Of a DNA stretch of 5,499 bases, positions 1-2,832 are shown piece after piece. The stretch covers positions 1-5,499 of the forward strand of contig JAHIVL010000083.1 in assembly GCA_018816485.1 (NCBI GenBank), given 5' to 3'. The notes under the pieces are model-generated. The model saw nothing but the letters and a program-made list of their open reading frames with translations. It did no database searches and was not told the DNA's origin. Position numbers and translations under genes: made by a program. The stretch is from Patescibacteria group bacterium. GTDB taxonomy: Bacteria > Patescibacteriota > Microgenomatia > UBA1400 > PJMF01. The first letter of the stretch is position 1, and the number at the start of each line of letters is the position of its first letter.

Positions 1-1487
1 GAAAAATTAATCAGAATCGCGGCAAGTAAAAAGCTAGGAAGCATTTTTTTGACTTGACCCGCGTTTATGCGCAGAACTGTGGCAAAAGCAATATAAAGCA
101 AAATAACAATAAATAAAAGATTGCACAGATCTCGTATATAAGCCCAAAAAGTGCTTAAAGCGCTAACTGCTGTAACATCAAAAGAAGATAGCACCCAACC
201 CATTACTGACATAATTAAAGCAAGAAGTATGCCGAAAAGGGTGTGGGCTAAGCCGAAGATTACGGAAAGAATGGTAATAATGACATTGCCAAATGTGGAA
301 GTAAGAAATTGTTGTACGGCTGATTTGCCTTTACAGCCATCAGCAAGAGGACCGATGCATTGGGATTGAAGAAGGGTTTGGATTTCCGGTTTTTCGGTTG
401 CATCACTTAAATATTTTCCACTCTTTTGTGTTTTATATGCATTAACATCTTTATCCCATTCAATTTTTTCTTTAAATTGTAAATATGAAAAATTTGGGCA
501 AGTTGTTGCAGGAGTTGAACTAATAACTACATAAGTTTGTTTGTCGTCTTTTTTTTGTAAATCTGCCTCATTATCACCGCAAATAAATGGCAAACCTTCT
601 TGATTATAATAAACACCAGCTTGCTGTATGGAATCATAACTACTAAAATCTATCATCTCTGTACATCCACCGCTCGCGTCTCCTTGTTGAATGCACAAGC
701 TCTTCTTGTCGTTTACTTTATCTTCCAAACAACCATGCGCATATTCTTGACCTTCTCCAATACTTTTTTTATTTTTGCAAGCTCCATCAATAGCATCACC
801 GCGACAATCAGTAGTTCCCGGAATACATTCATTATTCATTAAGGGAGTACACTGCAGGCTGTCAGTGCATATTTTACTTTTTAAACATCCATTATTTCCT
901 GAGTTGGTAGTGCATGGTGTATATTTGCCTCCAGAAAAATACTTACCAACGCAACCACCCGCCTCGCCAGTCTTATCATCAATGACACATTCTAATGAAC
1001 CGCTTGTAATCTGATTATATTCATTTTCATCCACACATTGTGCTTGATCCAAACATTCATATCCGCTTTGGCACATTATAAATTGATTTCCAAAAATTTG
1101 AAAAGTATATGCCTCTGGAGGTAGACCCCTTTTTTCTACGCTATTTCTAATCCCCATTCCACCAGTCTCTTCTATGCAAAGATTTAAATCTGTCGGACGG
1201 CTTGTTTGAATTAAAAGTGTTTCACCTTCCAATAATTTAATACAAGTATTCTTTTGACCACCGCTCTCGGGCGAATAAAGGCCACATGCATACCCAGATA
1301 AGCAACCATAGTCTTTTCCATATATATTTTTTACTCCACAATCTGAAAGATTACAGCTTGAATCATCCTTGATGCATTCCCCTTCTCTATATTCTACAGC
1401 TCTCGCCTTCCCCGCTCCTACAATCCCACCACCCAACAAAAAACCGGCTATGATTAAAACAAAACCAATTTTTAAAATTTTTCCCAT
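1..1487 (-). CDS. Cys-rich ectodomain protein with VirB6/TrbL-like multi-pass membrane domain (partial, 3' end outside window)
   Basis: An open frame reads from ATG at 1487 to the left edge without a stop, giving 495 complete codons. Residues 1-30 form a signal peptide: K3/K6, a hydrophobic core at about 7-25, and A28-R29-A30 as a likely signal peptidase I site, which supports this start. Residues 31-395 are an ectodomain with 26 cysteines, including the repeated C-x-SGY-x-C pattern at 62-68 and 139-145. Hydrophobic segments follow at about 399-433, 454-472 and 482 to the edge, separated by W448-x3-RD-N and by a K480-K-M-L-P turn. From memory, that membrane block matches VirB6/TrbL-like inner-membrane channel proteins of type IV secretion or pilus loci in Patescibacteria. 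The role, a membrane platform with a disulfide-rich exported domain, is inference. No Shine-Dalgarno is visible. The reading frame is near certain; the family is moderately so. Confidence 0.82.
   Translation of the reverse strand, partial: MGKILKIGFVLIIAGFLLGGGIVGAGKARAVEYREGECIKDDSSCNLSDCGVKNIYGKDYGCLSGYACGLYSPESGGQKNTCIKLLEGETLLIQTSRPTDLNLCIEETGGMGIRNSVEKRGLPPEAYTFQIFGNQFIMCQSGYECLDQAQCVDENEYNQITSGSLECVIDDKTGEAGGCVGKYFSGGKYTPCTTNSGNNGCLKSKICTDSLQCTPLMNNECIPGTTDCRGDAIDGACKNKKSIGEGQEYAHGCLEDKVNDKKSLCIQQGDASGGCTEMIDFSSYDSIQQAGVYYNQEGLPFICGDNEADLQKKDDKQTYVVISSTPATTCPNFSYLQFKEKIEWDKDVNAYKTQKSGKYLSDATEKPEIQTLLQSQCIGPLADGCKGKSAVQQFLTSTFGNVIITILSVIFGLAHTLFGILLALIMSVMGWVLSSFDVTAVSALSTFWAYIRDLCNLLFIVILLYIAFATVLRINAGQVKKMLPSFLLAAILINF
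1398..1487 (-). other. Signal peptide of the Cys-rich membrane protein
   Basis: The first 30 residues have lysines at 3 and 6, an uninterrupted hydrophobic core (IGFVLIIAGFLLGGGIVGAG) and an A-R-A motif directly before VEYRE. This is a classical Sec signal with a signal peptidase I site. It places the cysteine-rich domain outside the cytoplasm, where disulfides can form. Confidence 0.75.
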
Positions 1488-1499
1488 ATTTTTATTTTT

Positions 1500-1505
1500 A
1501 TTATA
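1500..1505 (-). promoter_or_regulatory. Possible -10 box for the Cys-rich membrane protein gene
   Basis: The minus strand reads TATAAT here, only 12 bases upstream of the ATG at 1487. A transcript initiating about 7 bases downstream would have a leader of roughly 6 bases, so it would be nearly leaderless, in line with the absence of a Shine-Dalgarno. No good -35 is found at 16-18 bases (AGTTGG, AAGTTG or AAAGTT); TTGGGT occurs at a too-short 14-base spacing. The local sequence is very AT-rich, so a chance match is quite possible. The gene needs its own promoter because the next gene upstream is on the other strand. Confidence 0.3.
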
Positions 1506-1520
1506 TTTCTAAATCCCATA

Positions 1521-1541
1521 CCCAACTTTAGTGGGCTTTTT
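1521..1541 (+). repeat. Degenerate ACT-TT-AGT hairpin followed by a T-run
   Basis: CCC-a-ACT-TT-AGT-GGG folds with one bulged A (1524) and is followed by cTTTTTct, which resembles a weak intrinsic terminator on the plus strand. Its core octamer ACTTTAGT is the same as in the tandem array starting 40 bases further on, so it is probably a decayed relative of those hairpins. On the minus strand it lies just upstream of the Cys-rich gene's candidate -10, where it could affect initiation. Confidence 0.4.
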
Positions 1542-1572
1542 CTAATACTTGCTCACTGAACATTACTGTTTG

Positions 1573-1840
1573 GTTGATTAGGACACTTTAGTGTCCGTAA
1601 TACAACGGGGACTAAAGTCCCCTAATCAACAAACCGATTAGGACACTTTAGTGTCCGTAATACAACGGGGACTAAAGTCCCCTAATCAACAAACCGATTA
1701 GGACACCCATGCAAGTTCACCCTGCAAGCTTGCATGGGTATGCAGGGCAATGCTTTAGTGTCCGTAGAATTACGGGGACTAAAGTCCCCTAATCAATTAA
1801 GACAATTTAGTGTCCGTAATAAGAAAAAAACTAAATTCCC
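1573..1840. repeat. 60-bp tandem array of double-hairpin palindromic units
   Basis: Units start at 1576 and 1636 and are identical over all 60 bases; the match continues 11 bases into a third unit at 1696. Each unit has an outer pair GATTAGG/CCTAATC enclosing two hairpins: GGACACT-TT-AGTGTCC (1581-1596) and GGGGACT-AA-AGTCCCC (1607-1622). Together these could form a four-way, cruciform-like structure. In unit 1 the outer stem extends to GTTGATTAGG/CCTAATCAAC (1573-1582, 1621-1630). Unit 3 (1696-1794) is split by a 47-bp insertion and has four substitutions in the linker. A fourth, decayed copy spans about 1795-1840 and has lost hairpin symmetry. No cas genes or variable spacers are seen, so this is not a CRISPR array. 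Confidence 0.92.
1707..1753. mobile_element. 47-bp palindromic element inserted in the third tandem unit (copy A)
   Basis: Unit 3 matches unit 1 up to GGACAC (1706) and resumes at TTTAGTGTCC (1754). The 47 bases between are absent from units 1 and 2; one base at the edges is ambiguous. The insert with its left boundary base contains CCCATGCAAG (1706-1715) paired with CTTGCATGGG (1729-1738), interleaved with CCCTGCA (1720-1726) paired with TGCAGGG (1741-1747), which is a pseudoknot-like arrangement. It aligns along its length with 2160-2203, so it is a dispersed, REP/MITE-like short repeat. It encodes no protein. Any transposase would act in trans and is not in the window. Confidence 0.7.
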
Positions 1841-1865
1841 AGAAACATCATTGAGTAAATATTTT

Positions 1866-1911
1866 TTCCATTCCTGCCTGCTAAAGCAAGGTATGGAATT
1901 TATTTTTATAA
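1866..1911 (+). terminator. Imperfect hairpin with T-rich tail, terminator-like
   Basis: TTCCAT (1866-1871) pairs with ATGGAA (1893-1898). Inside, CCTGC (1873-1877) pairs with GCAAGG (1886-1891) around one bulged A and a T-T mismatch, leaving an 8-base loop. TTTATTTTTATAAT follows on the plus strand. It looks like a plus-strand intrinsic terminator, but no plus-strand gene lies upstream in the window, so it may only be another intergenic hairpin repeat. Confidence 0.35.
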
Positions 1912-1943
1912 TACCACAAATTATTATTAAAAAATATATCTAG

Positions 1944-1952
1944 TTATCCACA
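1944..1952 (+). other. Single consensus DnaA box
   Basis: TTATCCACA matches the canonical DnaA box exactly and is preceded by about 30 bases of nearly pure A/T (1909-1939). I found no second consensus box nearby, only a one-mismatch TCATCCACA inside the Cys-rich gene, and no dnaA, dnaN or other origin-linked gene. It may be a chance match or a DnaA-binding regulatory site. It is not sufficient to call an origin. Confidence 0.25.
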
Positions 1953-1966
1953 GCGGGAAAAAAAAC

Positions 1967-2121
1967 GGATTTCAATTTTTTCGCTAATGAATGGAAAAGA
2001 TTTTGAACCTGCCTGTCCAAGAACTATGTTTTTTGACTTTTTTTGAAAAATTCTTAGATTATTTGAGCGTCGCAAATTTTCAAAAATTGAGTTCTTGAAC
2101 AGTCAAATAGATTTGAAATCC
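1967..2121. repeat. 155-bp nested imperfect palindrome
   Basis: Four inverted pairs share a centre near 2060-2070. They are GGATTTCAA (1967-1975) with TTGAAATCC (2113-2121), CTGTcCAAGAACT (2013-2025) with AGTTCTTGAACAG (2090-2102, one mismatch), TTTTTGAAAA (2040-2049) with TTTTCAAAAA (2077-2086), and ATTTG (2061-2065) with CAAAT (2073-2077, sharing base 2077 with the previous pair's arm). The left side carries extra bases between the first two arms (37 against 10), as if something had been inserted or lost there. No reading frame of note crosses it. It resembles a fold-back repeat, but whether it is an RNA structure or a mobile remnant cannot be decided here. Confidence 0.6.
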
Positions 2122-2151
2122 ATTTTTTCAAAAGCCACGAACGAATGGACC

Positions 2152-2207
2152 GGATTTTGCCCTGCAAGTTTGCCCTGCATGCTTGCAAGGCTTGCAGGGC
2201 AAAATCC
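2152..2207. repeat. 17-bp-stem hairpin element abutting the lipoprotein promoter (copy B)
   Basis: GGATTTTGCCCTGCAAG (2152-2168) is perfectly complementary to CTTGCAGGGCAAAATCC (2191-2207), with a 22-base loop that itself contains CTTGCAAG. Bases 2160-2203 align with the 47-bp insertion at 1707-1753, sharing TGCAAGTT, CCCTGCA, GCTTGCA and TGCAGGGCAA blocks in the same order, so the two are copies of one short repeat. It ends 8 bases upstream of the -35 box of the lipoprotein gene, so it could act as an upstream insulator or binding site, or simply be an insertion next to a promoter. Confidence 0.8.
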
Positions 2208-2215
2208 TTTTAAAC

Positions 2216-2244
2216 TTGACTTTTGTAATATTCTATGGTATGAT
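2216..2244 (+). promoter_or_regulatory. Strong sigma-70-type promoter for the lipoprotein gene
   Basis: TTGACT (2216-2221) and TATGAT (2239-2244) are separated by exactly 17 bases, and TG at 2236-2237 provides an extended -10. Initiation near 2251 would give a leader of about 29 bases containing the ribosome binding site. This is close to the housekeeping consensus and suggests the small gene is expressed on its own at a high basal level. Confidence 0.8.
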
Positions 2245-2266
2245 AGAAATGGATTAAAAAACTAAC

Positions 2267-2272
2267 AGGAGG
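2267..2272 (+). promoter_or_regulatory. Ribosome binding site of the lipoprotein gene
   Basis: AGGAGG lies 7 bases before the ATG at 2280, an ideal Shine-Dalgarno and spacing. It fixes the start and contrasts with the Cys-rich gene at 1487, which has none. Confidence 0.88.
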
Positions 2273-2279
2273 CATAAAA

Positions 2280-2711
2280 ATGGCTCAAAAAAGTTGTTTC
2301 ATAGGATTTATATTTCTTTTAATCTTAGTTTGCGCAGGGTGCGGACGAATCAATAATTTATTTCTGCCGGTTGACCCGCGTGAAGTGCTCTTTGTCAACG
2401 AGAGCCCACGATATACGATTTATGTTTTTGTGGATAAACCGTATAACAAAAACCCAGAGCCTGGGCAGGAAAGCTTTATCCTGCGACCATTTGGCAGGGA
2501 AGAAAAAGTTTTTGAAGATTTTGGGAAGTATCAATTCTGGTATTGGTTTGATTATAAAACTAGAGTTGACACTTACCAGATCGTCGTCCCGCCTCGTTCT
2601 TTTACAGTGGATTTTAAGACCATTACCCACTATGGTCCACAGGACGAGGAATGGGGCGAAGTTATCCAATTTTTTCCGGAACAATATGTTCCGGATGGGT
2701 ATTGGTATTAA
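2280..2711 (+). CDS. Small putative lipoprotein, function unknown
   Basis: The protein has 143 residues; the start is set by AGGAGG 7 bases upstream. Residues 1-20 form a short signal peptide (K4, hydrophobic 7-17) followed by A19-G20-C21, a lipobox-like site. C18 at the -3 position is unusual, so lipidation is probable rather than certain. The mature part is rich in aromatic and beta-prone residues (YTIYVFVD at 45-52, FWYWFDY at 86-92, YQIVVPP at 98-104) and ends in YVPDGYWY, suggesting one small beta-sandwich domain at the cell surface. I do not recognise the family. The gene runs opposite to both neighbours, has its own promoter, and converges on the large minus-strand gene with a shared terminator. 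By hand count, 2341-2700 is about 43% G+C, somewhat above sampled lines of the large neighbour (two at 30%, one at 45%). That is a weak hint of separate acquisition. Confidence 0.85.
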   Translation: MAQKSCFIGFIFLLILVCAGCGRINNLFLPVDPREVLFVNESPRYTIYVFVDKPYNKNPEPGQESFILRPFGREEKVFEDFGKYQFWYWFDYKTRVDTYQIVVPPRSFTVDFKTITHYGPQDEEWGEVIQFFPEQYVPDGYWY

Positions 2712-2724
2712 AATCTAATCTAAA

Positions 2725-2750
2725 GCCTCCGCCCTGGGCGGATAACAGGC
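2725..2750. repeat. GC-rich hairpin downstream of the lipoprotein gene
   Basis: CCGCC-CTG-GGCGG (2729-2741) is flanked by GCCT (2725-2728) and AGGC (2747-2750), which extend the stem across a 5-base bulge. No T-run follows on either strand, so it is not a canonical terminator. It could protect the 3' end of the lipoprotein mRNA, or be another intergenic repeat. Confidence 0.5.
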
Positions 2751-2753
2751 AAA

Positions 2754-2782
2754 AAATCCCACTAAAGTAGGATGTGGGATTT
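2754..2782. repeat. Hairpin with ACTAAAGT core
   Basis: AAATCCCAC (2754-2762) pairs perfectly with GTGGGATTT (2774-2782). An alternative fold, TCCcACT-AA-AGTaGGA (2757-2772), has the same ACT-AA-AGT core as the tandem array units at 1576-1794. A T-run is lacking, so it is probably a repeat relative or an auxiliary stem before the main terminator. Confidence 0.55.
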
Positions 2783-2790
2783 ATTAAATC

Positions 2791-2823
2791 AAAAAACCCG
2801 CCAGTTTTATTCAGGCGGGTTTT
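2791..2823. terminator. Bidirectional intrinsic terminator between convergent genes
   Basis: AAAACCCGCC (2793-2802) pairs perfectly with GGCGGGTTTT (2814-2823) around an 11-base loop. T-runs lie on both exits: TTTT then AAATTTT on the plus strand, and TTTTTT on the minus strand. It sits 80 bases after the lipoprotein stop and 10 bases beyond the stop of the large minus-strand gene, so it can end both transcripts. It also makes read-through from the large gene toward the Cys-rich gene unlikely. Confidence 0.88.
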
Positions 2824-2832
2824 AAATTTTGA

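Larger units (their letters stand above)
1841..2151. other. Gene-free AT-rich spacer
   Basis: No plausible gene is seen here on either strand; frames are short and lack ribosome binding sites. Its contents are the hairpin at 1866-1911, the DnaA box at 1944, the nested palindrome at 1967-2121, and a degenerate direct repeat (GAATGG-N4-GATTTTG-N1-2-CCTGC) at 1989-2012 and 2143-2165. Confidence 0.6.

Noticed and set aside
151..369. Plus-strand 72-codon frame and other plus-strand frames at 600-1014
   Set aside because: They lie antisense to the continuous minus-strand Cys-rich coding frame, which has a signal peptide and membrane segments. The plus-strand frames have no ribosome binding sites and unnatural composition.
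1576..1794. CRISPR array
   Set aside because: The period is a single 60-bp unit with no alternation of constant repeats and unique spacers. The units are palindromic throughout, and no cas gene is present.
1734..1943. Plus-strand 69-codon frame across the repeat array
   Set aside because: It starts inside the inserted palindromic element and runs through repeats and a hairpin. No ribosome binding site is present and the composition is not protein-like.
1909..1960. Replication origin
   Set aside because: Only one consensus DnaA box is present, with no box cluster and no origin-linked genes.
2358..2718. Frames overlapping the lipoprotein gene on both strands
   Set aside because: They are shadows of the 2280-2711 gene, which has a promoter, an ideal ribosome binding site and a signal peptide.
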